A stretch of DNA of 64,000 bases from Pseudomonas sp. PDM05 (GTDB taxonomy: Bacteria; Pseudomonadota; Gammaproteobacteria; Pseudomonadales; Pseudomonadaceae). The position numbers were made by a program, and so were the translations under genes. Of this stretch, positions 44,327-53,420 are shown one piece after another. The stretch spans positions 109,209 through 173,208 of the forward strand of contig NZ_JACVAC010000013.1 in assembly GCF_014851685.1 (NCBI RefSeq). The letters run 5' to 3'. Numbering within the stretch: the stretch's first letter is position 1; every line of letters starts with the position of its first letter. Below the pieces are notes generated by a model. It ran no database searches. It was not told where the DNA came from and saw only the letters and a program-made list of their open reading frames with translations.

Positions 44327-46681
44327 TCAGAAATCGACCGTGGCCGACAGGAGGAGGGTGCGTGGCGAGGCCTGGGAGAACGCGCCGTAGGAGGCCACGC
44401 CGGACCAGTACTGGCGGTCGAACAGGTTCTGCAGCGTGGCGCGGAATGTGGTCGGTCGCTCGGCGATGCGCGTGCTGTAGCGTGCGCCGACATCGATGCG
44501 GGTCCAGGGATCGAGGCGCTGGGTGTTGGCCTGATCGACGTACTGGCTGGCGGTGTAGATCGCGCCGCCGGTCAACGTCAGCCCCTCGACTGTCGGCGTG
44601 TCCCATTCGGCCCACAGGTTGGCCTGCACCTCGGGCACGCCGACCGGGGTATTGCCACGGTTGGCGGCGATGCCGCTGCGGGTCAATTGCGCGTCCATCA
44701 AGGTCACGCCACCGAGCAGGCGCGTGCCCTGGGCGACTTCGCCAAACACGCTCAATTCCAGGCCACGGTTGCGCTGTTCGCCCTGCACCGAAAAGCGCCC
44801 GTCGGCCAGTTCGCCGCTGGGTTTGTCGATCTGGAACAGCGCCAGGGTCGACATGAAGGTGCCGTAGTCGAGCTTGACCCCGACCTCATGCTGCGTGGAC
44901 ACGTAAGGCGCAAAGATCTCACCGGCGTTCGCCGCGTTGGACGGCGCCACATCGCCCTTGCTCAGGCCTTCGAGGTAGTTGTAGTAGAACGCCACGTACT
45001 CCCACGGCTTGAGCACTGCGCCGAACAGCGGCGTGGTCTTGCCATCGTCGTAGGCGCTGGTGACTGCGCCCGCGGTGTTGTAGTTGTTCGATTGGATGCG
45101 CTGTTGGCGCAGGCCGACGGTGACCTGCACGCGCTGGTCCAATACCGACAAGGTGTCGGCGATGGCCACGCCGGTCAGCTCGGTGGCCGAGACTTTCGGC
45201 GCGTCCGGCTTGGGGATCGACGGCTTGGGGCGGTCGGTGGGGTGATAGATATTCGACAGCACCGAGGCGCCGGAAATGATCCCGCGTGACAGCTCGTCGC
45301 GATAACGGCTGGCCTGCAGCACGCTGGTGTGGCTGACCGGCCCGGTGTCGAAGCGTACGCGGGCACCGGCGTCCACGGTGTAGCGCTGGACTTCGAAGCG
45401 GTAGTAACCGGGTGTGGAATCGGTGTCGCCGGCGGCGTTGATGATCTTCGGCGTCTGGTCGGACATACGCGCCACGGCGGATTTGCCGCCGCCGGCGTGG
45501 GCGAACAGAGTGAGGGCATCGCTGAGGTCATATTCGCCGCTGAGCAACGCGGATTTGTCGCGGGTGCGTGACCAGCCCCAGTCCTGGCTGACATTGGTGC
45601 GGCCGTTGGCCGCGTTGGGAATGTTCACGCCGGGGGTGATCAGGAACGGTCGGGAAGCGGCGTCGAACTCTTCTTCCTGGGAGATCAGGTCCAGGCTGCC
45701 GCGCAGGCGCTCGCCCTGGTAATCCAGGGATAGCGCACCGATGCCGACGTCGCGTGATTGCGCGTCGATCACTGTGTTGCCCTGCTGCAGGCCGCCGTTC
45801 AGGCGCAGGCCGAAGCGGCGCTCGTCACCGAAGCGGCAGCTGATGTCGATGCGGTTGCCGATGTGGGCATCCTGTGTGTAGCTGGCGGTGTAGCGGGTCA
45901 GGTCTTCGTCGAGGGAGCGCTTGGGCACCACATTGATCACGCCGCCCACCGCACTGTTGGGCGACATGCCGTAGAGCAGGGCGCCGGGGCCCTTGACCAC
46001 TTCGATGCGCTCGGCGTACTCGGTAAACACGCGATAGTTGGAGGCCACGCCGTAGACGCCGTCGAAGGCCAGTTCGCCGAGGTTGCCTTCGCCCACCGGG
46101 AAGCCGCGGATGAAAAACGAATCGACAATGCCGCCGGTCTGCCCGGTGGAGCGCACCGAAGAGTCGCGTTCCAGCAGATCGCCGACGGTGGTGGCCTGCT
46201 GGTCCTTGATCAGCGACGCGGTGTAGGTGCTGACGCTGAAGGGCGCGTCCATCACGTCGCGGTTGCCGAGCATGCCCAGGCGCCCGCCGACCGCGACCTG
46301 GCCGCCGGAATAGGCTGGCGGCAGGCTGTCGCTGCGTTGTGCCGTGCCGCTGACGGTGGTTTCCGACAGGGTGACCCGGCGTAGTGCCAGGGTGTAGCTG
46401 CCGTCTGCGCGCAAGACCATTTCCAGGCCGCTGCCGGCGAGCAGGCGGGTAACGGCCTCCTCGGTCGAATAGGTGCCGGACAGGCCGGGGCTGGTCAGGC
46501 CGTCGGTGAGCGCCGGCAGGAACGACAGCGCGATGCCGGCGTCCACGGCGAAGTTCGACAGCGTGGCGCCGAGGGGGCCGGGGGTGATCTGGTAGGCACG
46601 CATTGTCACCCCATCCAACTGCGCGGCCATGGCGGCGCTGGTGAGGGCCAGGCTGAGCAGTGCGCTGCGGATCACGAGCAT
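44327..46681 (-). CDS. TonB-dependent siderophore receptor with STN signalling domain
   Basis: 784 residues, start at ATG 46681 (MLVIRSALLSLALTSAAMAA signal peptide). Mature N-terminus holds an STN domain (about 45-100, ITPGPLGATLSNFAVDAGI) that contacts FecR, then the plug (FFIRGF, ERIEVVKGPGALLYG) and a 22-strand barrel ending in LSATVDF with a C-terminal Phe. It imports a ferric siderophore and signals to the adjacent FecR/FecI pair. It is a close paralogue of the receptor at 49681-51846, which lacks STN. Confidence 0.93.
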   Translation of the reverse strand: MLVIRSALLSLALTSAAMAAQLDGVTMRAYQITPGPLGATLSNFAVDAGIALSFLPALTDGLTSPGLSGTYSTEEAVTRLLAGSGLEMVLRADGSYTLALRRVTLSETTVSGTAQRSDSLPPAYSGGQVAVGGRLGMLGNRDVMDAPFSVSTYTASLIKDQQATTVGDLLERDSSVRSTGQTGGIVDSFFIRGFPVGEGNLGELAFDGVYGVASNYRVFTEYAERIEVVKGPGALLYGMSPNSAVGGVINVVPKRSLDEDLTRYTASYTQDAHIGNRIDISCRFGDERRFGLRLNGGLQQGNTVIDAQSRDVGIGALSLDYQGERLRGSLDLISQEEEFDAASRPFLITPGVNIPNAANGRTNVSQDWGWSRTRDKSALLSGEYDLSDALTLFAHAGGGKSAVARMSDQTPKIINAAGDTDSTPGYYRFEVQRYTVDAGARVRFDTGPVSHTSVLQASRYRDELSRGIISGASVLSNIYHPTDRPKPSIPKPDAPKVSATELTGVAIADTLSVLDQRVQVTVGLRQQRIQSNNYNTAGAVTSAYDDGKTTPLFGAVLKPWEYVAFYYNYLEGLSKGDVAPSNAANAGEIFAPYVSTQHEVGVKLDYGTFMSTLALFQIDKPSGELADGRFSVQGEQRNRGLELSVFGEVAQGTRLLGGVTLMDAQLTRSGIAANRGNTPVGVPEVQANLWAEWDTPTVEGLTLTGGAIYTASQYVDQANTQRLDPWTRIDVGARYSTRIAERPTTFRATLQNLFDRQYWSGVASYGAFSQASPRTLLLSATVDF

Positions 46682-46809
46682 GGATGGGGGGCCTGTGGGT
46701 TGGAGTGGGGGTTGATGTGTTTGCCAGTTGAGATTGGGAAAAGTATCAGGGTGGCAGGGGTTTATTTTTGGTGTACGTATCCATTCGGGCGGGTTGAACG
46801 GGGTCAAAA

Positions 46810-46835
46810 CTGTGGGAGCGGGCTTGCTCGCGAAT
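46810..46835. repeat. Single REP
   Basis: TGTGGGAGCGGGCTTGCTCG followed by CGAA, one solitary REP between fecR and the receptor gene. Confidence 0.75.
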
Positions 46836-46873
46836 GCGCTGGATCAGCCGATGAATGAGTTGGCTGACACGCC

Positions 46874-47842
46874 CTAAGCCGCCGACAACGTGAGCCAATA
46901 CCCACTCAAATGCCCACTGACAACCACCGGATATGTCTGCACCAGCATGTTCAACGTGCGCTGTGTATCACTGATGGGAAACGCCCCAGAGATACGCAAA
47001 TCAGCAATCGCGGGATCACAACGCACAAAACCACGCCGATAACGCGCCAGTTCGGCAACGAAATCCGCCAGGCGCATCCTGTCAGCCATCAACATGCCCT
47101 GGGTCCAGGCCCCCACGTTACGGTCGGTAGCCGCCACCCCACCAAAGGTCTGCGCAGAAAAGTTCATGCGCTGCCCGGCGTTGACGATCAGCGGTGTGCT
47201 CTGGTTGTTCTCGGCCAGCATCACCTTGACCGCGCCTTCGAGCACCGCCAGGTGGGTGAGCGGGCTCAGTTCGCGCACGGTGAAGCGCGTACCCAGGGCC
47301 TGCATGCGGCCCTGGCGGGTGCTGACCAGGAATGGGCGCGAGGTATCCGCGGCCGTCTGCACCAGCATCTCACCTTCGCGCAAGTGCACCAGACGCTGCT
47401 GGCTGTCAAAACGCACATCGATGGCCGTATCGGTGTTGAGCGTGATACGCGAGCCATCGGCCAGCACCAGTTCACGGCGTTCGCCGACGTGGGTGCGGTA
47501 GTCGGCGGTCCATTGCTGGGATTGCGCAAGTTTCCAACTGCCCCAGCCGACCGGCATCACCGCCAGCAGCAAGGCCAGCTTGCCCAGGACGGCGCGGCGT
47601 TCCGGGTGGCTTGGACGATCCAGCGCCGACATCGCCAGGGCCGGCGGCAGCCCGCCGAGCTTGCTTTGCAGCAACTGCGCCCGGGCCCAGGCGCGATCAC
47701 GTTCGGGGCTGCTGGTTTTCCAGCGTTCCCACTCGGCGCGTTCGCTGGCGCTGAGGTCGTTTTCGCTCAGGCGCATCAGCCATTCGGCGGCCTCTTCGAG
47801 GACATCGGCGGCGAGCGGTGGCTGTTTGCGCAGGCTGAGCAT
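46874..47842 (-). CDS. fecR: FecR-type anti-sigma/regulatory protein
   Basis: 322 residues. The N-terminal cytosolic domain contains the conserved WERWKTSSPERDRAWARAQLL pattern, then one membrane helix (about 88-104), then a periplasmic FecR domain and a C-terminal STN-like tail that binds the receptor. It keeps the sigma factor in check or activates it when the receptor is loaded. It begins 4 bases after the sigma gene stop. Confidence 0.92.
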   Translation of the reverse strand: MLSLRKQPPLAADVLEEAAEWLMRLSENDLSASERAEWERWKTSSPERDRAWARAQLLQSKLGGLPPALAMSALDRPSHPERRAVLGKLALLLAVMPVGWGSWKLAQSQQWTADYRTHVGERRELVLADGSRITLNTDTAIDVRFDSQQRLVHLREGEMLVQTAADTSRPFLVSTRQGRMQALGTRFTVRELSPLTHLAVLEGAVKVMLAENNQSTPLIVNAGQRMNFSAQTFGGVAATDRNVGAWTQGMLMADRMRLADFVAELARYRRGFVRCDPAIADLRISGAFPISDTQRTLNMLVQTYPVVVSGHLSGYWLTLSAA

Positions 47843-47846
47843 GGGC

Positions 47847-48362
47847 TTATTCCACCAGCATCAGGCACTGCACAAACGCCTGTTTCATGTAGCGTTTGAC
47901 GGTGATCAGCGACACGCCCAGTTGCTCGGCAATCGCGTCGTACTTGAGGCCGCTGAGCTGCGACAGCAGGAACGCGCGTTTGACCAGTGGCGGCAGCGCG
48001 TCGAGCATCGCGTCGATTTCGTGCAGGGTTTCCAGCACCATGAAGTGGGTTTCCGCCGACGGTGCTTGCTGTAGCGGCGCGCTGGCGAGGGCTTCCAGAT
48101 AAGCCCGTTCCAACGCCTTGCGCTGATACCAATTGACCAGGATGCCCCTGGCCACGCAGGTCAGGTAGGCACGTGGCTGGTCGATCACCGTGACCTGGGA
48201 GGCGAGGATCCGGGTGAAGGTGTCCTGGGCCAGGTCGGCCGCATCCATGGCGTTGCCGAGTTTGCGTTTGAGCGTGGCGTACAGCCAGCCGTGATGCCCG
48301 CTGTACAGCGCCTCGATTGCGCGCAGGTGGTGGTTGTGATCGGCGTCGAGGATTTCGCTCAT
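47847..48362 (-). CDS. fecI: FecI-family ECF sigma factor
   Basis: The protein has 171 residues from the ATG at 48362 (an in-frame start three codons upstream is possible). Sigma region 2 (DLAQDTFTRILAS, YLTCVARGILVNWYQRKALE) and region 4 (LSGLKYDAIAEQLGVSLITV) are present. It directs RNA polymerase to iron-uptake promoters, probably that of the receptor gene downstream. A Fur-like box precedes it. Confidence 0.93.
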   Translation of the reverse strand: MSEILDADHNHHLRAIEALYSGHHGWLYATLKRKLGNAMDAADLAQDTFTRILASQVTVIDQPRAYLTCVARGILVNWYQRKALERAYLEALASAPLQQAPSAETHFMVLETLHEIDAMLDALPPLVKRAFLLSQLSGLKYDAIAEQLGVSLITVKRYMKQAFVQCLMLVE

Positions 48363-48378
48363 GGCGCACATCCGTGCA

Positions 48379-48397
48379 ATTGAGAAGTATTCCCAAT
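48379..48397. promoter_or_regulatory. Candidate Fur box upstream of fecI
   Basis: ATTGAGAA-gta-TTCCCAAT is a near-perfect inverted repeat of the Fur type, 17 bases before the fecI start and just before the end of the MFS gene. It would repress the sigma gene when iron is sufficient. Confidence 0.55.
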
Positions 48398-48398
48398 G

Positions 48399-49571
48399 CT
48401 AAGGGACAACCCGGCGTGAACGCAACGCGAGAATCGCAAGCAGTGCCAGCCCATACGCCGCGCAGACGAACAGGTAGGTATACGCCAGGCCATACACCTG
48501 GCTGAGCAGGCCACCGATGGCGATACCGGCAATCGAGGCGAATTGCGCAGTGCCCTGGGCGATCCCCAGCACGTGGCCCTGGCTTGAGCTGTCGGCGCTC
48601 TTTGAAATCAACGCCATCAGCACCGGCGTGGTCGCCCCGAGCAACACGCCCCACACCAGGTAACCGAGGGCGAACACCAGCGGGTTGCGGGTGATGCCGG
48701 CGATGCCGGTGAGCGCAATGCACGCGAGTACCACCCAGGCGATGCGCCGCAGGGAATCGCCTGGGTCACGCCCTTCGAAATGCCGCGCCCATGTCGTTGC
48801 GCACAGGATGAAACCCAATGCCAGCAGGCCGTAGCACAGGCCGACCCAGGCGTTGCTGACGTTGAATGTGCTGCTCACATACAGCGCGAACGAGGTCTGC
48901 GGCAGCATCCGCGCCAGCAGCAGAATGCCCATCACCACCAGCAGCGGCAGCAGCGCCGAACCGCGCCATACCACGGCGCTCGACGCGCTCACGGGTTTCT
49001 TCTGCGGCGGCACGTCCGGCAGGCTCAGCGCCGCAACCAGCGTGCACACCGCGCAGAGTGCCGAGGCGCTGAGGTTGATCCAGAAAAACGTCGCGTGATC
49101 GAGGATCAAGCCGCCGACCACCGCACCGAGCAGCGAGCCGACGTTGGTGGAAATCTGCAACAGCGCAAACAACCGCGCGCGCCGGGCCGGCGCCTCGATA
49201 CTTACGCCATACGCCTGGGCCGGGGCGATATACCCGGCGCACGCGCCCTGCACAAAGCGCAACAGCAGGATCGCCCAGATGTCGCTGATCAAGGCCAGCG
49301 CCAGTTGGGTCAGGGTCAGGCCGATCAGGGCGCGGATCATCATCAGCTTGTGGCCATGACGATCACCGACGCGCCCCCAGAACGCGCTGGTCAGCAGGAT
49401 GCCGAGCATCGGCCCGACGTACACGGCGATGCTGGCGAAGCTGAACAACGCATCGGAGTCGGTCAGCCCGCGCAAGTGCACCGGCCAGAACGGGCCGCTC
49501 ATTTCCATCGCGCCCATCGACACGAGCTGGATGGCGAACAGCTGGGAAATCAGGATGCGGGTCGGTGGCAT
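48399..49571 (-). CDS. MFS transporter, siderophore-export type
   Basis: A 390-residue protein with 12 predicted helices and the MFS loop GRVGDRHGHKLMMIRALIG between helices 2 and 3. It lies upstream of fecI on the same strand and divergent from a TonB receptor, in an iron locus, so export or recycling of a chelator is plausible. No siderophore biosynthesis genes are in the window. Multidrug efflux is the alternative. Confidence 0.8.
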   Translation of the reverse strand: MPPTRILISQLFAIQLVSMGAMEMSGPFWPVHLRGLTDSDALFSFASIAVYVGPMLGILLTSAFWGRVGDRHGHKLMMIRALIGLTLTQLALALISDIWAILLLRFVQGACAGYIAPAQAYGVSIEAPARRARLFALLQISTNVGSLLGAVVGGLILDHATFFWINLSASALCAVCTLVAALSLPDVPPQKKPVSASSAVVWRGSALLPLLVVMGILLLARMLPQTSFALYVSSTFNVSNAWVGLCYGLLALGFILCATTWARHFEGRDPGDSLRRIAWVVLACIALTGIAGITRNPLVFALGYLVWGVLLGATTPVLMALISKSADSSSQGHVLGIAQGTAQFASIAGIAIGGLLSQVYGLAYTYLFVCAAYGLALLAILALRSRRVVP

Positions 49572-49637
49572 GGATCAATCTCGGTGTGCAAAAAAATGTG
49601 CGGGGTGCTGATACTTTTTCGTCGGTTGGCTGGCATC

Positions 49638-49656
49638 AGGAGTAATTCTCATCTTC
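49638..49656. promoter_or_regulatory. Possible Fur box between the MFS and receptor genes
   Basis: AGGAGTAATTCTCATCTTC, with the AATTCTCAT core common in Pseudomonas Fur sites, lies in the 109-base divergent region, 25 bases before the receptor start. The match is partial. Confidence 0.4.
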
Positions 49657-49680
49657 TCTCGATGCAAGGACCCCACCGTC

Positions 49681-51846
49681 ATGCCCGTTGCCAGCCGGTT
49701 AACATTCGCCATTCGTACCGCCCTGTTGTTGGCCGCCGCCAGCAGCAACGCCTGGGCCGCCACCGCCGAGCCGAGCGACGACAGCGCGCAGAGCCTGACC
49801 CTTGACGCGACGAACGTCAACGCCGTGTACAACGGCCCCAGCGCCTTGCCCGAGGTGCTCGCCGGCGGCCAGGTGGCGCGGGGCGCGCGCCTGGGCATGC
49901 TGGGTAACAAGGACGTGATGGACGCCCCGTTCAGCGTCACCAGCTACACCGCCAAGACCCTTGCCGACCTGCAAACCGTGACCGTTGCCGACGCACTGGA
50001 GCGCGACCCTTCGGTGCGTTCCACCGGGCAGAACGGCGGCATCGTCGACTCGTTTTTCATCCGTGGTTTCGCGATTGGCGAGGGCAACCTCGGCGAGCTG
50101 GCCTATGACGGCGTCTACGGCGTAGCGCCCAACTACCGCGCATTTACCGAGTACGCCGAGCGCATCGAAGTGCTCAAGGGGCCGGGGGCGCTGGTGTACG
50201 GCATCTCGCCCAACAGCGGCGTCGGCGGGGTGATCAATATCGTGCCCAAACGTCCGCTGGACGAGGACCTGACGCGCTTTACCGGCAGCTATGCGTCGGA
50301 CAGCCAGGTTGGCGGCCACCTCGACCTGAGCCGCCGTTTCGGCGCTGAAAACCAGTTTGGCGTGCGCTTCAACGGCAGCCTGCAAGGCGGCGACACGGCC
50401 GTGGACAACCAGCATCGCGACGTTGGCATCGGCGCGATTGCCTTGGATTATCGCGGCGAGCGCCTGCGCCTGAACCTCGACTACCTGAGCCAGAAGGAAA
50501 GCTGGGAGGGCGCCTCGCGTCCGTTCACCATTCAACCGGGCGTGCAGGTGCCGTCCGCGCCGAATGGCCGCACCAGCCTGCCGCAGAAGTGGGGCTGGTC
50601 GGACACCAAGGAGCAATCGTTGCTGCTCGGCGGCGAATATGACCTGAACGACAACCTGACGGTGTTCGCCCACGCCGGTGGCGGGCGTTCGGATGTGAAG
50701 CGCCTGTCCGACCAGGTGCCGCGCATCCTCAATGACGCCGGTGACACCAAAAACACGCCGGGCTACTACAAATTCAACGTCGACCGTTCGACGGCCGACA
50801 TCGGCCTGCGCAGCCTCTTTGCCACCGGCCCGGTGACGCATACCACCACACTGATGGCGAGCCGTTATAGGGATGAGCTGTCGCGGGGCATCATCAACGG
50901 CAAGGACATTTACTCCAACATCTATCACCCAGTGGACACGCCCCAGCAGTACATCAACACGCCGAAGGTGCTGCGCATTTCCGAAACCGAGCTGTCCGGC
51001 GTGGCGTTGACCGACACCCTGGGCCTGTTCGAAGACCGCCTCCAACTGACCCTGGGCATGCGGCACCAAGCCATCGAATCGCGCAACTACAACAGCACCG
51101 GCGGTGTCAGTGCGCGGTATGACGCCAGTGCCAATACGCCGCTGCTCGGCGTGGTGGTCAAGCCCTGGGATGACGTGTCGCTCTACTACAACTATGTCGA
51201 AGGCCTGAGCAAAGGCGATGCCGCACCCGGTACGGCGAGCAATGCCGGGGAGACCTTTGCGCCCTACGAGTCCAAGCAACACGAACTGGGCGTGAAGTAT
51301 GAACACGGCAGCTTCATGACCAGCGTGGCGTTGTTCCAGATTGAAAAGCCCAGCGGCGAAGTCGGTGCCGGCAATGTGTTTTCGGTACAGGCCGAGCAGC
51401 GCAACCGTGGTGTCGAGCTGAGCCTGTATGGCGAAGTGGCGCCCGGCACGCGCCTGATGGGCGGTGTGACCTTCCTCGATGGCGAGCTGACCAAATCCGC
51501 CACCGCCGCCAACCGTGGCAACAAACCCGTGGGCGTGCCGGACATCCAGGCCAACCTCTGGGCCGAGTGGGACACGCCGGGGCTGGAAGGTTTCACCCTT
51601 ACCGGCGGCGCGATCTACACCGACCGCCAGTACGTCGACCAGGCCAATACCCAGCAGTTGGATGCGTGGACGCGCATCGACATGGGCGCGCGCTACGCGA
51701 CCAAGATCGAAGGGCGGCCTACCACCTTCCGCGCCACGGTGCAGAACGTGTTTGATCGGGAATACTGGTCGGGGGTGGCGTCGTACGGCGCGTTCTCGCC
51801 GGGTTATCCGCGCACGTTGCAGCTGTCGGCCAGCGTGGATTTTTGA
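49681..51846 (+). CDS. TonB-dependent siderophore receptor without STN domain
   Basis: 721 residues. Signal peptide to about residue 22, then directly the plug (RGARLGMLGNKDVMDAPFSV, FFIRGF, ERIEVLKGPGALVYG) and a 22-strand barrel ending LSASVDF. Long stretches are identical or conservative to the receptor at 44327-46681, but the STN domain is missing, so it can import without signalling. It is divergent from the MFS gene; AAGGA lies 10 bases before the ATG. Confidence 0.93.
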   Translation: MPVASRLTFAIRTALLLAAASSNAWAATAEPSDDSAQSLTLDATNVNAVYNGPSALPEVLAGGQVARGARLGMLGNKDVMDAPFSVTSYTAKTLADLQTVTVADALERDPSVRSTGQNGGIVDSFFIRGFAIGEGNLGELAYDGVYGVAPNYRAFTEYAERIEVLKGPGALVYGISPNSGVGGVINIVPKRPLDEDLTRFTGSYASDSQVGGHLDLSRRFGAENQFGVRFNGSLQGGDTAVDNQHRDVGIGAIALDYRGERLRLNLDYLSQKESWEGASRPFTIQPGVQVPSAPNGRTSLPQKWGWSDTKEQSLLLGGEYDLNDNLTVFAHAGGGRSDVKRLSDQVPRILNDAGDTKNTPGYYKFNVDRSTADIGLRSLFATGPVTHTTTLMASRYRDELSRGIINGKDIYSNIYHPVDTPQQYINTPKVLRISETELSGVALTDTLGLFEDRLQLTLGMRHQAIESRNYNSTGGVSARYDASANTPLLGVVVKPWDDVSLYYNYVEGLSKGDAAPGTASNAGETFAPYESKQHELGVKYEHGSFMTSVALFQIEKPSGEVGAGNVFSVQAEQRNRGVELSLYGEVAPGTRLMGGVTFLDGELTKSATAANRGNKPVGVPDIQANLWAEWDTPGLEGFTLTGGAIYTDRQYVDQANTQQLDAWTRIDMGARYATKIEGRPTTFRATVQNVFDREYWSGVASYGAFSPGYPRTLQLSASVDF

Positions 51847-51858
51847 GGCCAGCGTCAA

Positions 51859-51889
51859 GCACGAATGTCGATATCAGGCACATTCGTGC
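51859..51889 (+). terminator. Hairpin after the second receptor gene
   Basis: GCACGAATGT/ACATTCGTGC, a perfect 10-bp stem with an 11-base loop, begins 13 bases after the stop. Only a weak T-rich stretch (CTATTTTCG) follows some 15 bases later, so termination strength is uncertain. Confidence 0.5.
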
Positions 51890-51933
51890 CGCCCTCAGGC
51901 TATTTTCGCGCAAGCCGGCCCGCGTAAGGTGAC

Positions 51934-51973
51934 TCATCATTAAGAGATGATGATCGCCTGACTGATCAGTCAG
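51934..51973. promoter_or_regulatory. Two adjacent palindromes upstream of the permease gene, TetR-type operator candidate
   Basis: TCATCAT-taagag-ATGATGA (51934-51953) is followed at once by CTGACTGATCAGTCAG (51958-51973), a 16-bp perfect palindrome typical of TetR-family operators. They lie 38 bases before the permease ATG and probably overlap its promoter. No TetR gene is in the window. Confidence 0.55.
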
Positions 51974-52010
51974 TACGCCTCAACGTCGATCACCGAGAAT
52001 AAAAACAACG

Positions 52011-53420
52011 ATGAATAGCCTGAGTTCCAAGGATTTGAACGGTCAATTGGCGCAAGGCTTCAAGCCGCGCCATGTCACCATGTTGTCTATCGCAGGGATT
52101 ATCGGCGCAGGGCTGTTTGTCGGCTCCGGGCACGCGATTGCAGCGGCGGGCCCGGCCGTGATGCTGGCCTATCTGTTTTCCGGGTTGCTGGTGGTGCTGG
52201 TCATGCGCATGCTTGGCGAGATGGCGGTGGCCAACCCGGACACCGGTTCGTTCTCGACCTATGCGGACCAGGCCATCGGGCGCTGGGCCGGTTTCACCAT
52301 CGGCTGGCTGTACTGGTGGTTCTGGGTGCTGGTGATCCCCATCGAAGCCCTGGCCGCCGGGCATATCCTCAACCAATGGTTCCCGCAGATCGACGCTTGG
52401 CTCTTTGCCTTGCTGTCGATCTTTTTGTTGGTGGTCACCAATCTGTTCAGCGTCTCCAAGTACGGCGAATTCGAGTTCTGGTTCGCCATGGCCAAGGTGG
52501 TGGCGATCATCGGCTTTATTGGCCTGGGGTTTGCCGTGCTGATGGGCTGGATCCCCGAGCGCGAGGCCAGCGGGCTCGGCCGCTTGATGGAGGAACACGG
52601 TGGGTTCGCGCCGAATGGACTGTCGGCGGTGGTCGGCGCGTTCATTACCATCATGTTCAGCTTCATCGGCACCGAAGCGGTGACCATCGCGGCCGCGGAG
52701 TCCAGCAACCCGGCGCAGAACATCGCCCGCGCGACCCGTTCGGTGATGTGGCGTATCGGTGTGTTCTATGTGTTATCGATTTTTGTGGTGATCTCCGTGG
52801 TGCCCTGGGATGACCCGTTGCTGGCGTCGGTCGGCTCCTACCAGCGCGCGCTGGAACTGATGAACATTCCCCACGCCAAGCTGCTGGTGGATGTGGTGGT
52901 ACTGATCGCCGTGGCCAGTTGCATGAACTCATCGATCTACATTGCGTCGCGCATGCTGTTTTCCCTGGGCAAGCGCGGCGATGCTCCCGCGCTGATGAAA
53001 AAGACCTCGGCGGCCAGCGTGCCTCGGGCCGCGGTGCTGGCCAGTACTGTGCTGGGCGCGGGGGTGACGCTGCTCAGTTATTTCATGCCGGCCGGGCTGT
53101 TCCAGTTTTTGCTGGCGAGTTCGGGCGCCATTGCCTTGCTGGTGTACTTGGTGATCGCGATTTCGCAACTGCGCATGCGCAAGATTCTGCAGCGGCGTAA
53201 CGTGCCGCTGACGTTCAAGATGTGGCTGTTTCCCTGGCTGACATGGCTGGTGATTGCGTTCATTTGCGGCGCGTTGACGGTGATGCTGGTGACGCCGGAG
53301 CACCGCTTCGAGGTGTCGTCGACCCTCGGCCTGGCGTTGTTGATTTCATTCATCGGCCTGATCACCGCACGACATCCCGGACCCGCGCAATTGCCCGTAG
53401 CCGCAGCCACCCAACCATGA
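52011..53420 (+). CDS. Amino acid permease of the GabP/AroP type
   Basis: A 469-residue APC-superfamily permease with 12 helices. The N-terminal signature HVTMLSIAGIIGAGLFVGSG and the GSFSTYADQAIGRWAGFTIG segment are those of GabP/AnsP/AroP proteins. It imports an amino acid or related amine by proton symport. The stop overlaps the ATG of the GlxA-type regulator (ATGA), and the 4-HPA hydroxylase genes follow, so it could bring in an aromatic precursor rather than GABA; that is inference. Confidence 0.85.
   Translation: MNSLSSKDLNGQLAQGFKPRHVTMLSIAGIIGAGLFVGSGHAIAAAGPAVMLAYLFSGLLVVLVMRMLGEMAVANPDTGSFSTYADQAIGRWAGFTIGWLYWWFWVLVIPIEALAAGHILNQWFPQIDAWLFALLSIFLLVVTNLFSVSKYGEFEFWFAMAKVVAIIGFIGLGFAVLMGWIPEREASGLGRLMEEHGGFAPNGLSAVVGAFITIMFSFIGTEAVTIAAAESSNPAQNIARATRSVMWRIGVFYVLSIFVVISVVPWDDPLLASVGSYQRALELMNIPHAKLLVDVVVLIAVASCMNSSIYIASRMLFSLGKRGDAPALMKKTSAASVPRAAVLASTVLGAGVTLLSYFMPAGLFQFLLASSGAIALLVYLVIAISQLRMRKILQRRNVPLTFKMWLFPWLTWLVIAFICGALTVMLVTPEHRFEVSSTLGLALLISFIGLITARHPGPAQLPVAAATQP

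Noticed and set aside
47776..48723. A 315-codon frame overlapping fecI
   Set aside because: It shares the region with the clear FecI sigma gene in a different phase; sigma regions 2 and 4 are only in the fecI frame.
49699..51858. A 719-codon open frame on the minus strand
   Set aside because: It is exactly antisense to the TonB receptor gene, which has clear plug and barrel motifs; the composition of the antisense product is not protein-like.
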